Origin: DAOUKH01 sp964291475
GTDB lineage: Bacteria; Chloroflexota; Dehalococcoidia; SHYB01
NCBI GenBank assembly: GCA_964291475.2
Contig: OZ220072.1
Coordinates: 1 to 64,000, forward strand
Direction: 5' to 3'
DNA: 64,000 bases
Part shown: piece after piece, positions 52,473-60,733 of the stretch
Layout of the letters: every line of letters begins with the position of its first letter
Numbering within the stretch: position 1 is the first letter of the stretch
Notes under the pieces: model-generated
What the model was told of the DNA's origin: nothing
The model's database searches: none
Seen by the model: only the letters and a program-made list of their open reading frames with translations
Made by a program: the position numbers and the translations under genes

Positions 52473-52506
52473 GAGGGCTTGTGGTTTGGCGTGGGGCGCA
52501 CTGTCC

Positions 52507-53070
52507 CTAGAAGTACTTGTCGATGCCGCCGTAGCCTATCTGCTTGCCCTGCTCGGTGGCCCGGATGAAGTTCTTCAGCCGGCTTTGGTACACCTCGGGA
52601 CGGGACCTGGCGTTGTCGATGTAGGCGATGCGAATGCGCCGGTAGGCGGGCGAGAAGCCTTGGAAGTGCTCCCAGGCCCGTACGTTCGCCCGGACCTCCG
52701 CCAGGATGTCCTCGGGGAAGACATACTCCTCGTTCAGCACGTCCTCGACCGACTCCCGCACCGACGGGTGGAGCAGTCCCTCGTCGGCGAGCCGGCGAAG
52801 CCGCTCCTTGTTCTGCTGCGAGTAGCCGCTCTTGGCCTTCCTCGGCGTGAAGCGCTGGACGGCGTGCAGGCTATCAAACTTCTTGATAATGCTGTCGATC
52901 CAGCCGAAGCACAGTGCCTCCTCGACGGCGTCGTTGTAGACGATGCGCGGCTCCCCGGAGGCCTTGTTGGGATAGACCAACCATATCTCCCTGGCGGTGT
53001 CGAAGTTGGCCTCCAGCCACGCCCGCCAGGGCTTCCGGTCGGCGACGTAGAGCGTCTCGCCGATTTCCAT
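52507..53070 (-). CDS. YdeI/OmpD-associated-family protein
   Basis: 187 aa. WRAWLEANFDTAREIWLVYPNKASG, EALCFGWIDSIIKKFD and RFTPRKAKSGYSQQNKERLRRL are the signature of the YdeI family, whose E. coli member was linked to stress resistance and antimicrobial protection. Structure and reaction are not established. A small soluble cytoplasmic protein is expected. It is followed by no close gene and preceded by the amidohydrolase gene only four nt away. Confidence 0.85.
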   Translation of the reverse strand: MEIGETLYVADRKPWRAWLEANFDTAREIWLVYPNKASGEPRIVYNDAVEEALCFGWIDSIIKKFDSLHAVQRFTPRKAKSGYSQQNKERLRRLADEGLLHPSVRESVEDVLNEEYVFPEDILAEVRANVRAWEHFQGFSPAYRRIRIAYIDNARSRPEVYQSRLKNFIRATEQGKQIGYGGIDKYF

Positions 53071-53074
53071 GCCG

Positions 53075-54181
53075 CTACGTGATCCGGTAGATGGCGGCGG
53101 CGTTGTCCCAGAGGATCTTGCGGCGCTCCTCGTCGGTGAGCTTGCCGAGCTTCTTCGAGATGAACTCCATCGAGTTCGGCCACGTGCTCACCGGGTGGGG
53201 GTAGTCGGACGCCCACATGATGCTGCCCGCGCCGATGAGCGGGATCATGTCGACGCCGAGGTCTTCGTCCTCGAACGTCGCGTAGACCTGGCGGCGGAAG
53301 AGCTCGGAAGGGGCGATGGCTCCCCGGTAGTCGCGGGTGTTGGTCTCGTAATCGCGGTACTTCTTGTCCATCTGCTCCAGTACGTAGGGGATCCAGCCGA
53401 GCCCCGACTCGCCGAGCACGATGTTGAGCCCGGGGTGCTTTTCCAGGATGCCGGAGAAGCAGACCACGGAAACGACCTCGTCGAGCTGCATGCCGATAAC
53501 ACTGGAGCGGGCCGTCATGATCCAACTGCCGACCTTGCGGGGGAGCATGTAAGAGCCGCCGCCAAGGTGGACGGAGATCGACATTTCGGCGTCCTCGGCG
53601 GCCTGCCACATCGGTTCCCAGATAGGGTCGTACATGGGCGGGTCCATGGTGAAGTGGTCGATGACGCCGCCGCGGTGTCCGGCGGCCGCGGCCCGCTCGA
53701 TCTCGGAGCGGGCGGCGTCGGGGTCGTGCGCCGGAATGAGCGCCAGGTTTAGGAGGCGGGCTGGGTTGTAGGCGTTGAACTCGGCGCTCCAGTCGTTGTA
53801 GGCCTGCAAGCAGGCATACTTGAGCAGCGCGTCCTTCACTGGGAAGCCGCCGGGGCCGGGGTAGATCACGGAGGCGTAGACGCCGTCCCGCTCCATGTCC
53901 TTGATACGCAGGGCCGAAGTCGAGGGGCGCTCGATCCAGTCCTCCTCTCCGACGCGGTCGAAGATGCTGGGCAGGCCGCGAATCCGCCGGGGGCGAGCCC
54001 GCCCCCACCGTTCGCCCTCGCAGAACCAGTAGGTGCCCCGCTCCATCTCCACCACGCGAGGGCCGACCTCGCGGAGGTCCTCCGGCAGCCGCGACTCGAA
54101 CAGGTCGAACGGCAGGACGTGGAGGTCCATGTGGTCGTCCGCCGAGATGATGCGCGGCGGGAGGGTGGCGGTGTCGGGCAT
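53075..54181 (-). CDS. Amidohydrolase-2 family protein
   Basis: 368 aa from ATG 54181. IISADDHMDLHVLPFDLFE holds the N-terminal metal motif, HLGGGSYML the barrel strand, GESGLGWIPYVLEQMD and MWASDYPHPVSTWPNS the C-terminal strand with Asp. The sequence order resembles the 21367 and 60734 proteins. Upstream a run of 13 C residues (coding strand) ends directly at the AAGGA ribosome-binding site. Likely a metal-dependent hydrolase or decarboxylase. Confidence 0.84.
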   Translation of the reverse strand: MPDTATLPPRIISADDHMDLHVLPFDLFESRLPEDLREVGPRVVEMERGTYWFCEGERWGRARPRRIRGLPSIFDRVGEEDWIERPSTSALRIKDMERDGVYASVIYPGPGGFPVKDALLKYACLQAYNDWSAEFNAYNPARLLNLALIPAHDPDAARSEIERAAAAGHRGGVIDHFTMDPPMYDPIWEPMWQAAEDAEMSISVHLGGGSYMLPRKVGSWIMTARSSVIGMQLDEVVSVVCFSGILEKHPGLNIVLGESGLGWIPYVLEQMDKKYRDYETNTRDYRGAIAPSELFRRQVYATFEDEDLGVDMIPLIGAGSIMWASDYPHPVSTWPNSMEFISKKLGKLTDEERRKILWDNAAAIYRIT

Positions 54182-54545
54182 GCGGTGTCCTTGGGGGGGG
54201 GGGGGTGCTGCTCTGTTGGGTGAGCCACCCCAGGATTGAGGGCGCAGTATAGGCCAGGGCTGAGTCAGGCGCAAAAGGGGGGCTCGCGGCTGTCGCCGTA
54301 CGTCCTGCTTGGCAATGGTCGGGTGGGCGCGGCACGACGCCACTAGTCGGGCTTCGAGCAGGCAAGGCGGCGGTTCTTCGCGATGCTCCTCGTATTGAAA
54401 CCCTTGACAGAAGCACTACGCCCCACGCCACAACTGCCGAGGCTGTGGCAAAATGATTCACAGGGAGGAACGTTCCCCCGCACCTCGACGACCTGCGGAG
54501 GCTGACCTCCAACGATATTCGGAAGGCCCCAATAGGGAGGATAGT
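54182..54545. other. Intergenic region between divergent genes, with poly-G tract
   Basis: Starts with the leader of the amidohydrolase gene, including G13 at 54193-54205. TTGACA at 54402-54407 has no good -10 partner. Base composition becomes AT-richer from about 54530, where the OLD gene begins. Confidence 0.45.
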
Positions 54546-56558
54546 GTGAAACTAAAAGCATTCAAGGTTCGGATGTACCGACCCATCTTGGATTCAGGCT
54601 GGGTCGATTTGGACGACATCACCGTAATCGTTGGAAAGAACGAATCTGGAAAGACCGCCCTACTAAAGGCCCTCCATAAGTTCAAACCCTTCAACCCTGA
54701 ACCCTATACCCTAAATCGTGAATGGCCTCGTGGCCACAGACAGGAAAGGTCCCCGAACGAGGTGGTGGTGGAGACTCGTTTCGAATTCGAGGATCACGAA
54801 GAAGAGATAATCTCTGACCTCATCGGGCAGAAGCGCACCGGCGTCGAAATCGCGAGACTGTATAGCGGTGACTACGAATACAAACTTCTCCCAGATGACA
54901 ATATATTCCCCTCAATTGACCAAAGCCAACTCTTGTCCGTCTTGGACGGTCTTGTTTCTGAAGAAGGGGCATCCCTTGAAATCGACGAAACGCTTACAGA
55001 GATACGTGATGAATCCATCGAGCTTCTCAAAAGCCATGAGTTCACAGTCTTCGAAGAAAAGATAGCCGAGTACAATCAAGCGATAGGGTCTGCGGTCCAA
55101 GATGGTAATGAACAAGATAGGATTGACGCTGCTAGAGCTGAGAAAACCTTCGATGTGCTCCTAGAATTCGCAGAGATCATGGAAGTTAGAGGAAAGATAG
55201 AAAAGTCAATCTCAGACTGGATTCCGACCTTCATCTATATGGACGATCACAAACCTTTTTCAGGAAACGCTCACCTGGAACAAATCAAACAGCGGAAGGA
55301 AGGTCAACAGACAACCGATGAAGACAAGACCTTCCTCATGATCCTTGAAATGGCTGGTCTGGACTTTGAGAAAGAGCTAGACCGTGCAAGTGCTGAAGAC
55401 AAAGAGCAACGAATGTTGGATATGAATGATGCATCATCCACGCTAACCAACCTTCTCGCAGATCATTGGACACAACGGAAATACCGTGTACGGTTTGAAG
55501 CTGATGGTTACCAGATCATCGCCTTTGTTAGCGACAACGTGCAGACTGCACTTGTCCCGCTTGACGAACGATCGACGGGCTTCCAATGGTTCTTTTCTTT
55601 CGACACCACTTTCTTGTATGAGACGCAAGGAACCTTCAAGAATGCCATCATACTTCTCGACGAGCCTGGTCTGCATCTCCATGCTGCCGCTCAGCGCGAC
55701 TTGTTGATGCGACTAAAGGAATATGCCAAGGACAATCAACTTATCTACACGACCCATATGCCGTTCATGATCGATATGGAACGACTTGACAACATTCGTG
55801 TCTGTGTCGAGGACGGACGCCAAGGCACTTTGGTTTCGGAAGATCTGTATACTGCCGATGAACATGCTCGGTTTCCTTTACAAGCAGCGCTCGGGCTGTC
55901 AATAAGCCAAAGCCTTTTTGTGGGGTCGTATAATCTTGTTGTAGAAGGAGTGACAGATTTTTGGCTGCTTTCTACAATGGCGACTATACTTCGTTCGGAA
56001 GGTATGGCGACATTAGATGAGAACATCATTATCACCCCATCCGGCGGGGCAACAAAGGCAGCGTACGTAACGACAATGCTCGTCGGTCAAAAACTCAACG
56101 TAGTAGTACTCTTTGATTCCGACAATGAAGGGGAAATGGCTGCAAACGAACTCATTAGGAAGTGGATCATTAAAGATAAGCATATCCTATATGTCGGGAA
56201 GGTCTTGAAAAACGACGAGAAGGCTTCTATCGAGGATATGTTCACTGACGCATTCTATTTGAGATTTGTCAATGACGCGTATACGGAAGAACTAAAGGAT
56301 TCTCCAATCACGCGAGATGAAATTGCATTAGAAGGACAGCTCGTGGAACGAATAGAGAAGGCGTTCGTCGCACGCGGCATGCCGTTGAACTCGATGGGCA
56401 AGGCGTTCAACAAAGGCCGAGTAGCAAAACATATGTTGTCCGGTTTGCCCAAAATACATCTTGAGAGGATCCCTAAGACGGTAGTTACCAACTTCAGCCG
56501 TTTGTTCCAAGAGATTAATGCTGCGATGCCCGGCCTGCCGAACGAACCTGTTAACTGA
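54546..56558 (+). CDS. OLD-family ATPase/TOPRIM nuclease (solitary)
   Basis: 670 aa from GTG 54546, with GGGAGG five bases upstream. Walker A is GKNESGKT (G30-T37) in an SMC-like N-terminus. Walker B is IILLDE (368-373) with H-loop TTHMP near 404. The C-terminal TOPRIM domain has E467 (VVEGVTD) and D524/D526 (LFDSDNEGE). OLD proteins use ATP to cut DNA and act in phage defence. There is no UvrD-like gene beside it, so it is a class 1 OLD rather than Gabija. The gene is far AT-richer than its neighbours and its codon use differs, indicating recent acquisition. Confidence 0.85.
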   Translation: MKLKAFKVRMYRPILDSGWVDLDDITVIVGKNESGKTALLKALHKFKPFNPEPYTLNREWPRGHRQERSPNEVVVETRFEFEDHEEEIISDLIGQKRTGVEIARLYSGDYEYKLLPDDNIFPSIDQSQLLSVLDGLVSEEGASLEIDETLTEIRDESIELLKSHEFTVFEEKIAEYNQAIGSAVQDGNEQDRIDAARAEKTFDVLLEFAEIMEVRGKIEKSISDWIPTFIYMDDHKPFSGNAHLEQIKQRKEGQQTTDEDKTFLMILEMAGLDFEKELDRASAEDKEQRMLDMNDASSTLTNLLADHWTQRKYRVRFEADGYQIIAFVSDNVQTALVPLDERSTGFQWFFSFDTTFLYETQGTFKNAIILLDEPGLHLHAAAQRDLLMRLKEYAKDNQLIYTTHMPFMIDMERLDNIRVCVEDGRQGTLVSEDLYTADEHARFPLQAALGLSISQSLFVGSYNLVVEGVTDFWLLSTMATILRSEGMATLDENIIITPSGGATKAAYVTTMLVGQKLNVVVLFDSDNEGEMAANELIRKWIIKDKHILYVGKVLKNDEKASIEDMFTDAFYLRFVNDAYTEELKDSPITRDEIALEGQLVERIEKAFVARGMPLNSMGKAFNKGRVAKHMLSGLPKIHLERIPKTVVTNFSRLFQEINAAMPGLPNEPVN

Positions 56559-56662
56559 ACGAAGGCTGTGAGGAAGTTCCTTCAAGCGACTTGCGGAAGC
56601 CAACGTCTCATCTTTGGCGGGGCACGGAACTTCGCCATAGTATTGGTGGGTGCGTATGCGAT

Positions 56663-57820
56663 CTACTCGAGGGCGTTTTCGCCGGTGATGTCGCGGCCGA
56701 GGATGAGGGTGTGGACGTCGTGTGTGCCTTCGTAGGTGTAGACGGTCTCGAGGTTGAGCATGTGGCGGATGGAGTGGTATTCGAGGGTGATGCCTGAGCC
56801 GCCGAGGACCTCGCGGGCGGTGCGGGCGCCTCGGAGGGCGGCGAGCACGTTCTGCCGCTTCGCCAGGGAGACGTGGGTGTAGCTCATCGTCCCCGCATCC
56901 TTCATCTTGGCTAGCCGCCAGGCGAGCATGAGGCCGGCGGTATGGTCGGCGAGCATGCCGGCGAGCTTGTCCTGGACGAGCTGGCGCCCCGCGATGGGCT
57001 TGCCGAAGGTGACCCGGCTCTTGGCGAAGGCGAGAGCCTCGGTGTAGACCGACTCGAGCGCACCCAAGGCGCCCCAGGCGATGCCGAAGCGCGCCTGGGT
57101 GAGGCAAGAGAGCGCCGCGCCGAGCCCCTTACCTCTGGGAAGCATGCAGTCCTTTGGGATGCGGGCGTCCTCCATAACCAGCTCGCTGGTGACGGAGGCG
57201 CGGAGGCTCATCTTGTGCTTGATCTCGTTGGCGGTGAAGCCTGGGGTGTCGGTGGGCACGAGAAAGCCGCGGACGACGCCCTCGTCGTCCTTGGCCCAAA
57301 CGAGGGCGACGTCGGCGATGCCGCCGTTGCTGATCCACATCTTGACGCCGTTGAGGACGTAGAAGTCGCCGTCGGAGCGGGCGGTGGTCTTCATGGCGCC
57401 GGGGTCGGAGCCGCCGTCGTGCTCGGTGAGGCCGAAGCAACCAATGATCTCGCCGGCGGCCATCTTGGGAAGGTAGCGCCGCTTCTGCTCCTCGGAGCCG
57501 TAGCTGTAGATCGGGTACATGACCAGAGAGCCCTGGACGCTGGCGAAGCTGCGCAGGCCGGAGTCGACGCGCTCGAGCTCGTACATCATCAAACCGTAGG
57601 AGACGTTGTCGAGGCCGGCGGCGCCGTACTCGGCGGGCAGCGACGGTCCGAGCAGGCCGATGGAGCCGAACTTCCCGGCGAGGTGACGGGGGGCCTCGCC
57701 GGCTTCCCACCACTCGCGGATGTGGGGCGCGGCCTCGTTGTCCAAGAAGTCGCGGGTCGTCGTCTGTACCTGCTTCTGCTCCGGGGTGAGCAGGTCGCCG
57801 AGGTGGTAGAAATCGAGCAT
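56663..57820 (-). CDS. Glutaryl-CoA dehydrogenase-like acyl-CoA dehydrogenase
   Basis: 385 aa from ATG 57820. ERVDSGLRSFASVQGSLVMYPI, GCFGLTEHDGGSDPG and the C-terminal ETVYTYEGTHDVHTLILGRDITG match glutaryl-CoA dehydrogenase, including the catalytic Glu in YEGTHD. It oxidises and decarboxylates glutaryl-CoA to crotonyl-CoA with FAD, a step in lysine, tryptophan and benzoate degradation. TATACT on the minus strand (57876-57871) is a possible -10. Divergent from the MBL hydrolase. Confidence 0.9.
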   Translation of the reverse strand: MLDFYHLGDLLTPEQKQVQTTTRDFLDNEAAPHIREWWEAGEAPRHLAGKFGSIGLLGPSLPAEYGAAGLDNVSYGLMMYELERVDSGLRSFASVQGSLVMYPIYSYGSEEQKRRYLPKMAAGEIIGCFGLTEHDGGSDPGAMKTTARSDGDFYVLNGVKMWISNGGIADVALVWAKDDEGVVRGFLVPTDTPGFTANEIKHKMSLRASVTSELVMEDARIPKDCMLPRGKGLGAALSCLTQARFGIAWGALGALESVYTEALAFAKSRVTFGKPIAGRQLVQDKLAGMLADHTAGLMLAWRLAKMKDAGTMSYTHVSLAKRQNVLAALRGARTAREVLGGSGITLEYHSIRHMLNLETVYTYEGTHDVHTLILGRDITGENALE

Positions 57821-57870
57821 GGCGTCCTTTGCCGACAGAAGGATCGCGGCCCGAAGACCGCGGCCATCAG

Positions 57871-57921
57871 AGTATAGCAGCCGCACCGTCCGCTTCCGTT
57901 GGCGTGGGGCGCTGCTATACT
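57871..57921. promoter_or_regulatory. Divergent -10 boxes between gcdH-like and MBL genes
   Basis: AGTATA at 57871-57876 (TATACT on the minus strand) faces the dehydrogenase. TATACT at 57916-57921 on the plus strand serves the MBL gene 36 nt downstream. No clear -35 boxes. Confidence 0.4.
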
Positions 57922-57956
57922 CCGGCCCAGTCCGCGGGAAAGAAGGGAGCGACGCC

Positions 57957-58820
57957 ATGGCCGGCTTCAGAATCGGTGACTTCGAGGTGTTCGAGATCGT
58001 CGAGGGCGCCATGGACCCGCCCCCGCAGGAGTTCTTTCCCCGCGCCGAACCCGAGGTGATCGCCGAGGTCGCTCCCGCGCTCGACCCGCGTCTCTTCGGG
58101 GCCAATGGCGAGGCGAGGTTGGTCTTCCGCTGCTACGTGCTCCGAACGCCCCGGAGCACCATCATGGTCGATACCTGCATCGGCAACGACAAGCCCCGCG
58201 AGCGGGCGAGCGTGAGCATGCTGAAGACGCCGTTCCTCGCCGACCTCCGCAAGCTCGGCGTCGAGCCGGAGTCGGTGGACTACGTCTTCTGCACGCATAT
58301 GCACTTCGACCACGTCGGCTGGCACACGCGCCTTGAGAACGGGGCGTGGGTCCCGACCTTTCCCAACGCCAAGCATGTCTTCCGGGAGAAGGAGTACGAA
58401 TACTGGATGTCGCCGACGGGCATGAAGTGGGGCCGCGACGTGATGGAGGACAGCGTGATTCCGGTGGTGGACGCGGGACTCGCCGAGATCGTGAGCGAGG
58501 ACGACTACGCAATCGAGGACGGCGTCTGGATCGAGCCGCTGGAGGGGCATACGCCGGGTCACTCAGGTCTGCACGTGAAGTCGAACGGCGTCGCGGCAGT
58601 GTTCACCGGCGATATGCTGCATCACGTGCTCCAGGTGGCGCAGCCGAGCTGGGAGATCGCGGTAACGGTGAACAAGAAGCTGGCGGGGGAGACTCGCCGG
58701 GCCTTCCTCGAACAGTATGCCGACACGGATACACGTATCGTGCCGACGCATTTCCCGATCGCCGAGGGCGGCCGGGTCGTAGACAGGAACGGGCGGTTCG
58801 GCTACGAGCCGCTGGCGTAG
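57957..58820 (+). CDS. MBL-fold metallo-hydrolase
   Basis: 287 aa. THMHFDHVGWH is the HxHxDH zinc site, EGHTPGHSGLHV the next His, AVFTGDMLHH the bridging Asp and VPTHFPIAEG the last His. The layout is like N-acyl-homoserine-lactonase or other lactonase/esterase MBL enzymes. It may cleave a lactone or ester in the same pathways as the neighbours. Its 3' end (GRFGYEPLA and stop) is duplicated at 59449-59478 beyond the toxin-antitoxin genes. Confidence 0.87.
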   Translation: MAGFRIGDFEVFEIVEGAMDPPPQEFFPRAEPEVIAEVAPALDPRLFGANGEARLVFRCYVLRTPRSTIMVDTCIGNDKPRERASVSMLKTPFLADLRKLGVEPESVDYVFCTHMHFDHVGWHTRLENGAWVPTFPNAKHVFREKEYEYWMSPTGMKWGRDVMEDSVIPVVDAGLAEIVSEDDYAIEDGVWIEPLEGHTPGHSGLHVKSNGVAAVFTGDMLHHVLQVAQPSWEIAVTVNKKLAGETRRAFLEQYADTDTRIVPTHFPIAEGGRVVDRNGRFGYEPLA

Positions 58821-58821
58821 G
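58792..58821 (+). repeat. 30-bp direct repeat, left copy (end of MBL gene)
   Basis: The last codons and stop of the MBL gene form a 30-bp sequence that recurs at 59449-59478 with one mismatch. The two copies bracket the toxin-antitoxin genes at a distance of 657 bp. Confidence 0.9.
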
Positions 58822-58829
58822 GATGGCCG

Positions 58830-58858
58830 ACGCCTCAGTCTATTGAGGCGTGTAGAAT
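58830..58858 (+). promoter_or_regulatory. Inverted repeat and -10 box of the toxin-antitoxin operon
   Basis: ACGCCTCA (58830-58837) and TGAGGCGT (58844-58851) form an 8-bp inverted repeat. TAGAAT at 58853-58858 is a near-consensus -10 box, 25 nt before the antitoxin start. Overlap of repeat and promoter suggests autorepression. The stem could also end the MBL transcript. Confidence 0.5.
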
Positions 58859-58882
58859 GGGCTTGTCGGAAGGATCGAAGCC

Positions 58883-59038
58883 ATGGCTGCCAGAAGAGAC
58901 GCCGCGATAAAGAAAGCTCCCACGCGCGACCTGGCGAAGCGCCAAGCTGCCGTGAAGGAGATGCTCGCTGAGCGAGACCAACGCCAGAAAATATCTCGTG
59001 AGGAGATCAGAAGGCTGAGGGACGAAGGCCGCTACTAA
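58883..59038 (+). CDS. Small basic antitoxin-like protein (VapB-type)
   Basis: 51 aa. A Lys/Arg-rich, helical protein: RDLAKRQAAVKEMLAERDQRQKI then SREEIRRLRDEGRY. The C-terminal EEIRRLRDEGRY style is common in VapB-like antitoxins that wrap a PIN toxin. The stop TAA overlaps the toxin ATG by one base, the usual coupling of such pairs. No N-terminal DNA-binding fold is certain. Confidence 0.72.
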   Translation: MAARRDAAIKKAPTRDLAKRQAAVKEMLAERDQRQKISREEIRRLRDEGRY

Positions 59039-59445
59039 TGGCCATCGTCGTTGATGCATCCGTGGCGGTGGCTTGGTGCTTTCCCCTAGAGGAAGGAAGC
59101 GAAGAAGCGGGCGCCGTTGCGATGCAGATCCTCGAGGAGCCCGGGATTGCTCCCGGGATTTTCTGGTACGAGATTCGCAACGTGTTGATTGGCGCCGAAC
59201 GGCGCGGACGCATTGCCCCTGGCGGGTGCGAGCGTTTTCTGACGCGGCTGAGTGACCTCCGGATTGAGATTGATCAGGAGCACAACAGCCTAAAGGTATT
59301 GGGCCTGGCGCGGCGCCATCGGCTCACCGTCTATGATGCTGCCTACCTTGAGACGGCAGTACGGCGCCAGGCTGCTCTCGCGACCCTCGATACAGCCCTT
59401 GCCGCCGCCTGCGGTGGTGAGGGAGTCGCCAACCTGCTTGGATAG
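59038..59445 (+). CDS. VapC-like PIN-domain toxin
   Basis: 135 aa. IVVDASVAVAWCF starts the PIN domain with the first catalytic Asp. FWYEIRNVLIGAERRG carries the conserved Glu, LTVYDAAYLETAV a second acidic cluster, and ALATLDTALAAAC the last Asp. PIN toxins are Mg-dependent RNases that cut tRNA or rRNA when the antitoxin is lost. Together with the 51-aa gene it forms a VapBC-type pair inserted between the direct repeats. Confidence 0.88.
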   Translation: MAIVVDASVAVAWCFPLEEGSEEAGAVAMQILEEPGIAPGIFWYEIRNVLIGAERRGRIAPGGCERFLTRLSDLRIEIDQEHNSLKVLGLARRHRLTVYDAAYLETAVRRQAALATLDTALAAACGGEGVANLLG

Positions 59446-59448
59446 TCC

Positions 59449-59478
59449 GGCGGTTCGGCTACGAGCCGGTGGCGTAGG
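59449..59478 (+). repeat. 30-bp direct repeat, right copy
   Basis: 29 of 30 bases match the end of the MBL gene at 58792-58821. It begins three bases after the toxin stop. It looks like a duplicated insertion target. Confidence 0.9.
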
Positions 59479-59608
59479 CGCAGACGTTGTGGATTAAGGT
59501 TGCTCGCGCGGAGGACGGTCTGATGTGGACGAGGTGTGACTCGTTCACGGGCATGTGCAAGTGATGCGGACGGACGGTCGACTGCAGGCGTTCTGAAGAG
59601 GAGATGCG

Positions 59609-60715
59609 ATGAAGGGGAGAGCCGCGATTCTGAAGGCGCACGCGCAACCGGTGGCGATCGAGGAGTTCGACGTGCCCGATCCGGAGCCGGGTTGCATGGT
59701 AATGAAGGTCACTCAGGCGGGGATTTGCGGCTCGGATATGCACCTTTGGCGCGGTGATACGCCTCACCCGATTCCGCCGCAGGGCGCCCACATGGGGCAC
59801 GAGGGCGCGGGCGTGGTCTACAAGCTGGGCGAGGGCGTGAGCACGGATTCCCTCGGCGCTCCGCTGCATGAGGGCGACCGGATCGTCCACGCGGGTATCG
59901 ACCCCTGCGGGCGGTGCTACCTGTGCCTGCAGGGGCGGATCAACCTCTGCCTCTTCAAGCACCAGCACCGGCGGAAGGTCGGACAGTTCCCGTACTTCCA
60001 GGGCACGTTCGCCGAGTACTACTACATCCACGCCAACAAGCCGGTCTTCAAGGTGCCCGACGAGGTCCGCGATGAGCTACTGGGACCGGTGAACTGCGCC
60101 TACGGCACGGTGCTGCAGGGCCTGACGGTGGCGGAGGCGGGGCACGGGCAGAGCGTCGTCTTCCAGGGCGCGGGCGGGCTCGGACTGATCGGCACGGCGC
60201 TGGCCAAGGACATGGGCGCCGACCAGATCATCGTGCTCGACCGGCTGGAGAATCGGCTGGAACTGGCGGAAGAACTTGGCGCGACGCACACGATCAACAT
60301 CGACGAGTTCAACACGCCGGAGATGCGCGTGGCGCGAGTCCGGGAGATCACCGGCGGGCGGGGCGCCGACCTCGCCGTCGAGGTGGTGGGCATGGCCGAG
60401 CTGCTTCCCGAAGGACTGGCGATGATCACCAATGGCGGGACTTACCTCGACATCGGCCTCTTCTTCGCCGGAAGAACGGTTGAGTTCGACCCGTCGTCGT
60501 TCGTGCTGAGCGGCAAGAAGCTGATGGGCACGGCGATGTACGAGCCGCTGATCCTGCCGCAGGTGCTGGACTTCCTGGCGCGGAACCAGGACCGGGTGCC
60601 GCTCCACAAGCTGGTGTCGCACCGCTTCCCGCTCGATTCGATCAACGACGCGCTGGACCAGTCGGAGTGGGTGAAGGGCCCCACGGCGGTCACCCGCGCC
60701 GTCATCGAGCCGTAG
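59609..60715 (+). CDS. Zinc-binding alcohol dehydrogenase (MDR)
   Basis: 368 aa. Catalytic zinc residues occur in GICGSD and GHEGAG. The structural zinc loop has four Cys (CGRCYLCLQGRINLC). VVFQGAGGLGLIGTALAKD is the NAD(P)-binding turn. It oxidises an alcohol or polyol, or reduces the aldehyde. It follows the toxin-antitoxin islet with a 130-nt leader holding no recognised gene. The next gene is convergent. Confidence 0.9.
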   Translation: MKGRAAILKAHAQPVAIEEFDVPDPEPGCMVMKVTQAGICGSDMHLWRGDTPHPIPPQGAHMGHEGAGVVYKLGEGVSTDSLGAPLHEGDRIVHAGIDPCGRCYLCLQGRINLCLFKHQHRRKVGQFPYFQGTFAEYYYIHANKPVFKVPDEVRDELLGPVNCAYGTVLQGLTVAEAGHGQSVVFQGAGGLGLIGTALAKDMGADQIIVLDRLENRLELAEELGATHTINIDEFNTPEMRVARVREITGGRGADLAVEVVGMAELLPEGLAMITNGGTYLDIGLFFAGRTVEFDPSSFVLSGKKLMGTAMYEPLILPQVLDFLARNQDRVPLHKLVSHRFPLDSINDALDQSEWVKGPTAVTRAVIEP

Positions 60716-60733
60716 GGCGCGGCGCGTAGAGCG

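Larger units (their letters stand above)
52086..52506. other. Intergenic region with palindromes and a repeat C copy
   Basis: About 420 nt without a gene. It holds a perfect 22-bp palindrome at 52157-52178, a perfect 12-bp palindrome GAACGTACGTTC at 52338-52349 and an inverted copy of repeat C at 52446-52472. No tRNA or clear promoter seen. Confidence 0.5.

Noticed and set aside
54402..54430. Promoter with TTGACA before the OLD gene
   Set aside because: No acceptable -10 hexamer at 16-18 bp spacing.
54453..54545. Upstream ATG that would add 31 residues to the OLD protein
   Set aside because: The added part is unlike OLD N-termini, and the GTG at 54546 has a good ribosome-binding site directly before the conserved start.
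54546..56663. OLD gene as part of a Gabija system
   Set aside because: No UvrD-like helicase gene is next to it; the flanking genes are an amidohydrolase and an acyl-CoA dehydrogenase.
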